Shown here in pieces: positions 27,576-35,197 of a stretch of DNA of 64,000 nt. Origin of the DNA: Siderastrea radians (taxonomy: Eukaryota > Cnidaria > Anthozoa > Scleractinia > Rhizangiidae); NCBI GenBank assembly GCA_964017195.1, contig OZ024888.1, positions 14,435,701 through 14,499,700 of the forward strand. Reading direction: 5' to 3'. Positions within the stretch are counted from its first letter, which is position 1, and each line of letters begins with the position of its first letter. The translations under genes and the position numbers were made by a program. A model generated the notes under the pieces. It worked only from the letters and a program-made list of their open reading frames with translations, was not told the DNA's origin and did not search any database.

Positions 27576-28192
27576 TTCCCCACAAGGACTTGGAGCAACT
27601 CATTCAATATTACAAAGGAGAACTCACCGAAAATGCCTTGTTGAACAAAGCCGCCACGTTAGCCGCTGAAAAACATGTGTTGTTAGCCAACCCCCAATTG
27701 CCCCCGGCCCTGGTCAATGCTCAAACCAAACCCTTGAGTCAAGAATTAACCAAGTTAACCAAACGCATTCGTCAATTTCCCGGAGGCGTGGGGGTTGGGG
27801 CCCCGGGTGCACCGCCAGGCGAGGAAGAGGAAGAAGCCGGGGATTTGGTGACCGGACCCGTGGAACAATGGTTGAAGCGCATGATAAAAGGGAGCCCGTC
27901 GACGCCCAAACCTCCCATTAGCCCTGCCACCAAGAAAGGCAAAGGAGCAGCCACCACCAGTAAGATTCCCATTGTCAAGAAAGGGAGCCCTTCCACCAGT
28001 CGAGGGGATATCCGGTCGCGTTTAGAAGCCATTCGAGAACAGCGCAAGACCTTGGAAAAAAAGTTAGCCGAGAGTCCTTGGGCAAAGGCAAAGGCAAAAG
28101 GCAAAGGCAAAGGACCCGCGCGTGAAGTGGAACGATTGAAACCCTTACCCGGGTGGGAAGATTGGGCCCGAGGCAAAAAGTTACGACGTTGA
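27557..28192 (+). CDS. conserved Polinton protein (LTENALLNKAA family)
   Basis: 211 residues. The N-terminal part YYKGELTENALLNKAATLAAEKH...NPQLPPALV with the following LTKLTKRIRQFPGG is a signature I recognise from many animal Polinton ORFs of unknown function. The middle is Pro/Glu-rich and then Lys/Ser-rich (KKGKGAATTSK). The end carries a (GCAAAG)-coded AKAKAKGKGKG run. RQFPGG may be another xxGG-type site. Intact. Probably a virion protein, judged only by its place between core-type genes. Confidence 0.65.
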   Translation: MDEVYMIPHKDLEQLIQYYKGELTENALLNKAATLAAEKHVLLANPQLPPALVNAQTKPLSQELTKLTKRIRQFPGGVGVGAPGAPPGEEEEEAGDLVTGPVEQWLKRMIKGSPSTPKPPISPATKKGKGAATTSKIPIVKKGSPSTSRGDIRSRLEAIREQRKTLEKKLAESPWAKAKAKGKGKGPAREVERLKPLPGWEDWARGKKLRR

Positions 28193-28217
28193 TTGGATTA
28201 CGACAGTGATTAAAAAG

Positions 28218-28583
28218 ATGGCACCCCGCACCAAGAGGAGGAGAAGGGGCACCCAACGGAAACGCCCCCAACGTGGAGGGGCCTTGGATGTACAAAAATG
28301 GATTGCCAAAACCGGCAAAGAATTTCATTGGCCTGGGTATCAGTACATGGGACCTGGCACCCATTTAGCCAAACGTCTGAAACGTGGGGATCCCGGGATC
28401 AATCGGTTGGACCAGATTGCTAAACAACACGACATTGATTACAGCCGTGCCAAGAATTTGCAAGACAAATGGAAAGCCGATACCAAGATGATCCAAGCCA
28501 TTGATCGGTTACCCGGCAAGAAAACCAAGACGGAACGGGTGGTCAAAAAAATCATGCAAGCCAAGAAACGTTTAAAATTGTAA
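28218..28583 (+). CDS. phospholipase A2 domain protein (parvovirus VP1-like)
   Basis: 121 residues from ATG 28218. A basic N-terminus with RPQRGGAL (16-23) is followed by the viral PLA2 signature: calcium loop YMGPG (43-47), then KRGDPGINRLDQIAKQHDIDY with D65, H71-D72 and Y75. That matches the YxGPG...P.N..D..A..HD..Y pattern of parvovirus VP1 unique regions and adintovirus PLA2-type proteins. The enzyme would breach endosomal membranes during entry (known of the family). The QRGG before the domain would let the protease free it from the Arg tail (inference). All key residues are present. Confidence 0.8.
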   Translation: MAPRTKRRRRGTQRKRPQRGGALDVQKWIAKTGKEFHWPGYQYMGPGTHLAKRLKRGDPGINRLDQIAKQHDIDYSRAKNLQDKWKADTKMIQAIDRLPGKKTKTERVVKKIMQAKKRLKL

Positions 28584-28734
28584 ATTTAATGGCAAACCGT
28601 TACATGTTTCTGTTATTCTGCAGTTCTGTAGTCTCAAACAGGATTTTGGAGAACCCGTTGTGATGTAGACAAATTATCCACGTGTTTTTCATAGAAAAAA
28701 AAATCAATACAAATGTCAAAGCAGTCTCTTATTT
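28584..28734. other. convergent intergenic region
   Basis: A/T-rich gap between the plus-strand PLA2 gene and minus-strand early-type genes. No coding signal. It probably holds the polyadenylation sites of both units. Confidence 0.4.
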
Positions 28735-28992
28735 TTAAACACCCTCATTCAATACAGTGTCGAGCAATTGTTCGTATTCCTCGGTGGACATGTCCTCCCA
28801 CAAGTCTTGGAGATTTACACTCCTTTCTAAAGGGTCCTCCAGGGTCGCTATCATCTCGTCCAACCATGCCATCACCTCGTCCGACAACAATGCATCCTGT
28901 TCCCACACAGGGAGTTCCACGGAAAGGATGTCCCCCGAATCCAAATTTAGGACGGTCCAACTTTCCTCCTCTTGTTCTGGGGTGTCCGGCAT
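28735..28992 (-). CDS. acidic 85-residue protein
   Basis: 85 residues, strongly acidic (LSDEVMAWLDEMIATLEDPLE, then DLWEDMSTEEYEQLLDTVLNE) with regularly spaced Leu and Trp. The composition resembles a transcription activation domain. Small acidic regulatory proteins encoded near the ends are common in small DNA tumour viruses and adintoviruses, but I see no LxCxE motif. It starts inside the 3' end of the 28947-29324 gene, with 46 bp overlap in another frame. Confidence 0.5.
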   Translation of the reverse strand: MPDTPEQEEESWTVLNLDSGDILSVELPVWEQDALLSDEVMAWLDEMIATLEDPLERSVNLQDLWEDMSTEEYEQLLDTVLNEGV

Positions 28993-29324
28993 GGTTCGGG
29001 GGGGGATGGCGGTACAGGCGGAGGTGTTAAGGGTCGTTTAAATTGGAACCTCCAATAGTCACAACAATAATCGAGTCCTTCAATAAACCACGCGGTGGTC
29101 AGTTGCGGGTAACAACCGGGAGACCAGTGTTGTTCGACTTGGGCCTCGCGTGCCGCCTGGGCTATCTGTTTCTGCTGCTCTCTTTCTTTTAATTGTTCAC
29201 CAAAGGCAGTCACCCCGTCGTCCAGACCACAGTCCGTCCTGATGTTCTTCAACACCTGCTCCACTTCTAAATTCTCCTCGAACTTTTCGAACTCTATCAG
29301 TAAGGCGTCTTGACGAGAGGCCAT
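28947..29324 (-). CDS. small early-type protein, MASRQDAL family, right copy
   Basis: 125 residues from ATG at 29324 on the minus strand, 33 bp after a TATAAAA. The first about 55 residues (MASRQDALLIEFEKFEENL onward) are almost the same as the left copy at 15239. The remaining part (HWSPGCYPQLTTAWFIEGLD, CCDYWRFQFKRPLTPPPVPP) is absent there. It is divergently arranged with PolB. Function unknown; the C-terminal Pro-rich then basic KRRK end could be a nuclear signal. Confidence 0.6.
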   Translation of the reverse strand: MASRQDALLIEFEKFEENLEVEQVLKNIRTDCGLDDGVTAFGEQLKEREQQKQIAQAAREAQVEQHWSPGCYPQLTTAWFIEGLDYCCDYWRFQFKRPLTPPPVPPSPPEPCRTPQNKRRKVGPS

Positions 29325-29412
29325 CTTGAGATGACTCACCCCCGAGGTTCGATCTGTTTTATAGTCTCTGCGTCCTTCCTCGCAAATCCTGATGGGTCCA
29401 AACTAGGGAGGG
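29171..29412 (-). repeat. internal inverted duplication, right copy
   Basis: Partner of 15151-15395: same promoter, leader and N-terminal codons on the opposite strand. Together with the TIRs it makes a second nested inverted pair inside the virus. Confidence 0.85.
29357..29363 (-). promoter_or_regulatory. TATA box of right MASRQDAL gene
   Basis: TATAAAA on the minus strand, 33 bp before the ATG at 29324, conserved with 15200-15206. Confidence 0.65.
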
Positions 29413-29511
29413 GGGAGGGGGTCCCCCCACCCCTTCCCACCCCTCCCTGGGGCACCCTGGGCCCTGCTTGGTGATTGGTTCATGCCCTCGTCCACGTGAC
29501 CCTTTTTTCTC

Positions 29512-29518
29512 AATAAAA
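29512..29518 (+). promoter_or_regulatory. TATA-like box of PolB
   Basis: AATAAAA, 41 bp before the PolB ATG. A CACGTG E-box (29493-29498) and an ATTGG inverted CCAAT (29474) lie just upstream. Confidence 0.45.
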
Positions 29519-29552
29519 CCCGAAGACCGAGCTCCAGCTGATTCATCTGATC

Positions 29553-32500
29553 ATGGCCTCTCCGCCAGAAGACGACGACGCGGGGCCCAGGGGTCTTTCC
29601 CATCACCAGTCCCTCCAATTACTAGGACTACAGATGTCTAGTGATGATGATGATGATAAAGACTATAATGAATTGATGGACCATTTGGAACGGCAACATG
29701 CCTTTCAAACTCATCTCCTTCAACAAAGTGGGGCAGGAGGTTTGGATACCTCGATCGGGACCTTTGACTTTGAACTCCAACCCTTTGTCGATCGTAAGAG
29801 TAGTCGAATGGGTGTGCGTGAACGACATTTCAATACCCGTTTACGTCAAAGGGGGAACTTGATTGCAGATCAAAACATCACGGAAGCCCTTCAAGATGGT
29901 TTACGTCGAGCGGTGAATCAAGTGTTAACCACCACGCCTGACCTCCACGATCAAGATCGCCTTTACTTTACCATCAGCTCCGACAGGCTCCATAACAACT
30001 TCCAGGGCTGGGGATTACGGGCGAGTGAATGGCGTGAAGGCGGGGACCGTCTGGCAGCCCTCTTCGATCGCTTGGCCCAAGCCCTCAACAGCAACGAACA
30101 ATTTGAAATGGACGATTCGTTTCAATTGTCCATTACGCAAGTTCATCATGCGCCTCAAGGAACCGGCAAACCCCGTCGTGGCAAACCCGGCCATCCAACC
30201 ATGGACATGTTAACCAAACATTCCAAATCGATCATCAGAATTAACAATAGAGATGAACTCTGTTGTGCCAGAGCCCTCGTGGTCGCCAAAACTCGCCTGG
30301 ACCAACACCCGAAACAGAGAGCCATTCAGCGAGGAAAGGGGCCCCTGCAGCGAACCCTGGCTCTGGACCTCCATCACGAGGCAAACGTGCCCTTGGGTCC
30401 TTGCAGCTACGAGGCGTTGACGGCCTTCAGTAAGGCCCCATCCCTGGCGGGCTACCAGATCCTGTTGGTGGATGCGCATCGCTCCTATCACATCACGACC
30501 TTTGGAGGCACTCAAGACAAACAATTGATCCTGTTGCATCACCAAGGCCATTACGATGTCATTACTCGTTTACCGGGCTTTTTCGGGTCCAGTTACGTCT
30601 GTGCCCATTGTTGGAAACCCTATGACCATGAAGATCGCCATCGATGCCACAAGAAAAAGCAATGCGGGGCCTGCCGACAAAAAGAGTGTCCTGATTTCCA
30701 GGCAGCCTATCCTCGAGGCCAGAAAGCCACCCGACGTTGCCAACAATGTCATCGGGACTTTTTTGGAGAGACGTGTTTCCAAACGCATCTTGTCAAGGAT
30801 CAGACCAGCAAACCCGCCAGCAACCCCCAGTCCACCATCTGTTCTCAACGTCGTCGCTGTCCAGCCTGTCGTAAACAGAACGTCGGATTAGACAAGATTG
30901 AAAAGCATCAATGCGGGTATATAGAGTGTCCCTCCTGCCACGAGTACGTGGACGGTGAAACTCATCGATGTTTTATTCAAACAGCCCCCAAACCTCAAGA
31001 CAAGAAGAAGAGAAAGAGGAAACAGCAAGGAGGCCCTCGCGCCAAACGAGGAGCAGCAGCCGCGGAGCCTGAAACCGCCCCGGAGGAGGAGGAGGAGGAC
31101 GACCTGCCCCCTTTGCACATGTTTTTTGATATTGAAGCCATGCAACCCCAGGAACAACACATCGCCAATCTCGTCGTGGCCGAAACCGAAGACGATGACC
31201 AGCCCGTGTGTTTCCCTGGCAACCATTGCGTCCGAGATTTCCTGGAATGGTTGGATACCTTGACCAACCATGACACAAGACAAGTCAATGTACTCGCTCA
31301 TAATTTCCAAGGGTACGATGGTTACTTTGTCATTCATCAATACTATGGCGACAACCGAATCGTCGAACAGCTCCGGAACGGGTGTAAACTCTTGGAAGTC
31401 AAACACGATCGCCTTCGTTTCATCGATTCATTGAGTTTTTTCCAGATGCCTCTATCCGCCTTTCCCAAAACCTTTGGCTTGACAGAACTCTGCAAAGGGT
31501 ACTTCCCGCACAAGTTCAACCTCCCAGACTACCAAACGTACGTGGGACCCGTCCCAGCCCTCGATTACTACATGCCTGAAACCATGTCTCCCGAAGGCAA
31601 GCAAGCCTTGGAAACGTGGCATCAACAGCAACGCGACAAAGTCTTTGACTTTCAGAAAGAATTGGTGGCCTACTGCAAATCGGATGTACACCTCTTGAAA
31701 CAAGGTTGTCTGACATTCAAACGATTGTTTGAAACCCTGACGGGCTTCAACCCCTTTGATCATATCACCATTGCTTCTGCCTGCAACCGGGACTTACGCA
31801 TGAACCGTATGATCCCCAACAGCATCGCCAGCGAACCCGTCCGTGGTTGGCGCAACTCCATCAACCAATCCCGAGTAGCCATCGAATGGCTCACCTGGTG
31901 TGCCCAACAACACAACATTCAACATGTCGGCAATGCCGGCGAGGTTCGCATCCCGACCGTAGGGTTCGTGGATGGTTACTGCCACGACACCCGGACCGTG
32001 TACGAATTTCAAGGTTGTTTCACCCATGGATGCCCTACGTGTTATCCGAACCGCCACGAAACCCATGTACGCCACTTTGATCGGACTATGCAAGATGTCT
32101 ACGAGACCACCCAACAAAAGATCCAACGGTTAAAAGAGCAAGGGTACACGGTAGTCCAAATGTGGGAATGTGAATGGACCCGTCTCAAAGACACCTCCTC
32201 TGATATCCGTACGTTTGTGGCCCACCTTCAATTCACAGCACCCTTGAATCCACGCGACGCTTTCTGTGGAGGTCGTACCAATGCAGTCAAGCTGTACCAT
32301 CATGTCACCCCCAGTCAAAAGATCCATTACATCGATGTCACCTCCTTGTACCCATGGGTCAACAAAACCTGTGTCTACCCTAAAGGACATCCTACCTTCA
32401 TCTCCACCCCGGGTCACACCGACATCCACCAGTACTTTGGTCTCATCCAATGTCAAGTCCTGCCTCCGCGTCAACTGTACCATCCTGTCCTGCCTTACCG

Positions 32501-33458
32501 CCATGACGGCAAACTCCTGTTTCCCCTCTGTGCAACGTGTGTGCAAGACGAAATGCCCAAACGTCCCTGGGAAAGATCCGCCCAATGCGTCCATACGGAC
32601 CAACAACGTGCCCTGACGGGGACATGGTGCAGCCCGGAATTGTCCAAAGCCGTCGAGCTCGGGTACCAAGTCCAGTACATCTACGAGGTCTGGCATTTTG
32701 ACGAGACCTGTGAGGGACTGTTCAAAGACTACGTCAACACCTGGTTAAAAATCAAACAAGAAGCCAGTGGGTGGCCCAAAGGAGTCAACACCGAAGAAGA
32801 AAAACAGGCCTACATCCAAAAGTACTTCGAGCATGAAGGCATCCAGTTGGAGTACAACAAAATCGATAAGAATCCCGGCTTGCGCACCCTGACCAAAATG
32901 ATGCTCAATTCCATGTGGGGCAAGTTTGGACAACGGCTCAACCAAACCCAACTCCAAACCTTTGATGAGCCTCAAAGCTTCCACCGTTTCTTGGATACTG
33001 ATACCATGGACGTACGACACGTCTCCGTTGTCAATGACAAATTAGTGGAGGTGCATTACCAGTACCAGGACGAAGACATCCCCGTGTCACCCAACCTCAA
33101 CATCTTTGTGGCCTGTTTCACCACCTGTTGGGCCCGGCTCCGACTCTATGCCGCCCTGGAGCAGGTAGGGGAACGTGTGTTGTACTACGACACCGACTCT
33201 GTCATCTTCCTGCAAGAGGAGGGGCAACCCAACCCGACCTTGGGTAATTACCTCGGAGAGTTTACGAGTGAATTGGACAAGGAGGACCACATCGTGGAAT
33301 TCGTGTCGGGCGGCCCCAACAAAACCTACCAGATTGTCCGGAATCCGAAAAGCTATCAGCTCTACACCTTCCCCGAGTACAAATGGTACCAACTCGTGTA
33401 CGACAAGAGAGTCGTGGATCCTGTTACGTTCCACACTTATCCCTATGGTTACCAGTGA
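29553..33458 (+). CDS. protein-primed family B DNA polymerase
   Basis: 1301 residues, fully open. A roughly 340-residue N-terminal region and a Cys/His-rich zone (residues about 345-480, with several CxxC and CxxxxH pairs) precede the exonuclease. Exo I is FFDIEAM (D526), Exo II HNFQGYDGYF (D589), Exo III YCKSDVHLL (D711). Polymerase motif A is DVTSLYP (D928), motif B KMMLNSMWGKFG (about 1119), motif C YYDTDSV (D1213, D1215), with NKTYQIV after it. This is the Polinton PolB, which replicates a linear genome from a terminal protein. All catalytic residues are present. The start was chosen as the first ATG 41 bp after a TATA-like AATAAAA. Confidence 0.93.
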   Translation: MASPPEDDDAGPRGLSHHQSLQLLGLQMSSDDDDDKDYNELMDHLERQHAFQTHLLQQSGAGGLDTSIGTFDFELQPFVDRKSSRMGVRERHFNTRLRQRGNLIADQNITEALQDGLRRAVNQVLTTTPDLHDQDRLYFTISSDRLHNNFQGWGLRASEWREGGDRLAALFDRLAQALNSNEQFEMDDSFQLSITQVHHAPQGTGKPRRGKPGHPTMDMLTKHSKSIIRINNRDELCCARALVVAKTRLDQHPKQRAIQRGKGPLQRTLALDLHHEANVPLGPCSYEALTAFSKAPSLAGYQILLVDAHRSYHITTFGGTQDKQLILLHHQGHYDVITRLPGFFGSSYVCAHCWKPYDHEDRHRCHKKKQCGACRQKECPDFQAAYPRGQKATRRCQQCHRDFFGETCFQTHLVKDQTSKPASNPQSTICSQRRRCPACRKQNVGLDKIEKHQCGYIECPSCHEYVDGETHRCFIQTAPKPQDKKKRKRKQQGGPRAKRGAAAAEPETAPEEEEEDDLPPLHMFFDIEAMQPQEQHIANLVVAETEDDDQPVCFPGNHCVRDFLEWLDTLTNHDTRQVNVLAHNFQGYDGYFVIHQYYGDNRIVEQLRNGCKLLEVKHDRLRFIDSLSFFQMPLSAFPKTFGLTELCKGYFPHKFNLPDYQTYVGPVPALDYYMPETMSPEGKQALETWHQQQRDKVFDFQKELVAYCKSDVHLLKQGCLTFKRLFETLTGFNPFDHITIASACNRDLRMNRMIPNSIASEPVRGWRNSINQSRVAIEWLTWCAQQHNIQHVGNAGEVRIPTVGFVDGYCHDTRTVYEFQGCFTHGCPTCYPNRHETHVRHFDRTMQDVYETTQQKIQRLKEQGYTVVQMWECEWTRLKDTSSDIRTFVAHLQFTAPLNPRDAFCGGRTNAVKLYHHVTPSQKIHYIDVTSLYPWVNKTCVYPKGHPTFISTPGHTDIHQYFGLIQCQVLPPRQLYHPVLPYRHDGKLLFPLCATCVQDEMPKRPWERSAQCVHTDQQRALTGTWCSPELSKAVELGYQVQYIYEVWHFDETCEGLFKDYVNTWLKIKQEASGWPKGVNTEEEKQAYIQKYFEHEGIQLEYNKIDKNPGLRTLTKMMLNSMWGKFGQRLNQTQLQTFDEPQSFHRFLDTDTMDVRHVSVVNDKLVEVHYQYQDEDIPVSPNLNIFVACFTTCWARLRLYAALEQVGERVLYYDTDSVIFLQEEGQPNPTLGNYLGEFTSELDKEDHIVEFVSGGPNKTYQIVRNPKSYQLYTFPEYKWYQLVYDKRVVDPVTFHTYPYGYQ

Positions 33459-33639
33459 TAGGAAAGGACACATAAAGTCGTTTAAGAGTACGCCAAGTCA
33501 TTGGTATTGCTTGCCTCTTCTTAGTAGCATACCTGAGGAGTCGAGAGCAGTGTCATGGCAACCATACGAATAAGTTTGGAAGGTGATGGGCTTCATGACT
33601 CCTTTTCGTCTTGTAACCATAATTCTTTGGATCCTCCAG

Positions 33640-33970
33640 CCACAAATTCATTAAAAAGGAACTCATTAAATAGGAAGTCATCATGGAATAGGAACATTCA
33701 TATCAAAAAGGAACTCATAGGAATACTTATCAAAATGGAACACTCATATTATCAAAAAGGAACACTCATCAAAATGGAATACTCATCAAAATGGAATACT
33801 CATATTATCAAAAGGAACTAATAGGAACACTCATCAAAATGGAACACTCATCAAAATGGAATACTCATCAAAATGGAACACTCATCAAAATGGAATACTC
33901 ATCAAAATGGAACCCTCATATCATCAAAAGGAACTCATAGCAAATACTCATCATCGAATGGGAACACTCA
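33640..33970. repeat. minisatellite of ATCAAAATGGAA(C/T)ACTC units
   Basis: About a dozen imperfect copies of a 17-base unit, some joined by CATATTATCAAAAGGAACT variants. It lies 3' of PolB, close to the right inverted repeat. Confidence 0.8.
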
Positions 33971-33972
33971 TA

Positions 33973-34230
33973 TCAAAAGGATTGTCGGCAACCTGAGACA
34001 TCCCCATAAAGGAACACTCCATCTGTGGCTGCTTCTTGTTTGATTCTCGACTTCGGAGTCGTCCAATCCTTGGATCCACCCTCCGCATTAGTATCCCAAC
34101 CACCTCTCCATGGACAAAGGCGCGTCCTACATCGTGCTTTGGCTTCCTCTTGCGAATGGGAACTCTCATCATTAAATGACTTGTTGAGCTGTTCAAACAT
34201 GTCTTCCATTAAAAATATTTTTTCCAACAT
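33973..34230 (-). CDS. weak candidate: third MASRQDAL-like gene fragment
   Basis: 85 residues from ATG 34230. Codons just upstream spell SQRKDALML, similar to SRQDALLIE of the two other genes, and an acidic helix follows (FLMEDMFEQLNKSFNDESSH). It begins about 30 bp inside the right TIR, in the position an early gene would take. There is no TATA box and no ATG at the equivalent point, so it may be a relic. Confidence 0.3.
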   Translation of the reverse strand: MLEKIFLMEDMFEQLNKSFNDESSHSQEEAKARCRTRLCPWRGGWDTNAEGGSKDWTTPKSRIKQEAATDGVFLYGDVSGCRQSF

Positions 34231-34261
34231 CAACGCGTCTTTTCTTTGACTCAAGGATCAC

Positions 34262-34532
34262 CCCCGCTGCCCGAGTTGGACTTTGGACTTTGCGCCCGCC
34301 TTCCTCAGCGGTTTTGCCCCATCCTGAGCCCACGATCGATTTTTTCGACTGGTCCGCGGTTTCCCATCCCAAATCACGTGACTTCCGGTTTAGGGACACT
34401 TCCGGTGACGTCATTTCCGGTTGAGCCCGCAACCCCTTAGCAACCATTGGTCAGCGGTTGCATTTCCGCTTAGCAACCCTCTTGACCAATCAGAAGCCCG
34501 CATTAGTGTCCATCTGGGCGCCCTTTACTACT
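34262..34532 (-). repeat. right terminal inverted repeat
   Basis: Reverse complement of 13588-13859, ending CTTTACTACT. Open frames seen across either TIR are shadows of each other and are not genes. Confidence 0.92.
34375..34493 (-). promoter_or_regulatory. TIR transcription-factor motif cluster, right
   Basis: Mirror of the left cluster: CACGTG (34375), two ACTTCCGGT ETS sites, CRE TGACGTCA (34406-34413), TTTCCGG and a CCAAT box (34487). One of the left CCGGAA sites has changed here. Confidence 0.55.
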
Positions 34533-34538
34533 AAGGAC
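34533..34538. repeat. target-site duplication AAGGAC, right copy
   Basis: Directly follows the right TIR and equals 13582-13587. Confidence 0.9.
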
Positions 34539-35193
34539 GAGAAAGACCCTGTGACCAGATGAGCCTCTATGGTCAGCAGCCTTTCACAAGCGGAGTCGCT
34601 CGAGTTCGCCATTGCGGTTGAACGGTCAGTTTTAAGAGCAATGATAAGTGTTAAAAATGATGACTTAAGATAGGCAAGATCACCTTAAATGTACAAAGGC
34701 TGTGAAACACGGGTTTCTTAGATAGAACCCTTTTCTGAATAGCACTTGTGCGATGAAGTGTTTGTTTTTTAGACCTCTGTTGGAATCTTTTCAAGCTCTT
34801 AGAGTGCGTAATGATATCATTGAATTCTTAAGGAATGAAAAAAGTTGGATATGTGATCAGACGAATATTATTTACACGTTTTGGTTTTGCCATTCGCTCC
34901 AAATAATATGCCCCTGCTCAACATTGCAGCATTGCAGCTTATGGATAATTGTGAGTGGCACAAATGCAGCTTTAATATGTAAAAACATTTTAAACTACTT
35001 TAAAATGAATAGCCCTCGTATGGCTACAGAGGAGGTATTGAACAAATGTGAACCGTTAGAAAAAATAATGCTGGTTTTACATCGTTTTACCAACACAACA
35101 CGTTTTGTTGTAGTTTATTAAATGGCCTCTGAGTGATGTGGATCCAATTTGTTTGCTAGAAGTGCAGCATCACCAAACAAAATTTACTGGCAG
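34539..35193. other. host intron DNA, no feature seen
   Basis: AT-rich. The 122-codon frame at 34753-35121 has no recognisable domain or splice context. Confidence 0.4.
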
Positions 35194-35197
35194 TTAA

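Larger units (their letters stand above)
33459..34261. other. non-coding right end with tandem repeats
   Basis: Between PolB and the right TIR. Apart from the repeat tract and one weak minus-strand frame, no coding signal is seen. Confidence 0.5.
13588..34532 (+). mobile_element. Polinton/Maverick (adintovirus-like) integrated virus
   Basis: A 20,945-bp element with terminal inverted repeats that start AG, a 6-bp target duplication, protein-primed PolB, RVE integrase, adenain-like protease, FtsK/HerA-type ATPase and hexon-type capsid gene. This set defines the Polinton/adintovirus group. Capsid and core genes lie together on the plus strand (about 21.6-28.6 kb), integrase and regulatory-type genes to the left, PolB to the right. 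It lies within one intron of a minus-strand LRR gene, with PolB antisense to the host gene. Four core genes carry in-frame stops, so this copy cannot be autonomous as it stands. Confidence 0.95.
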
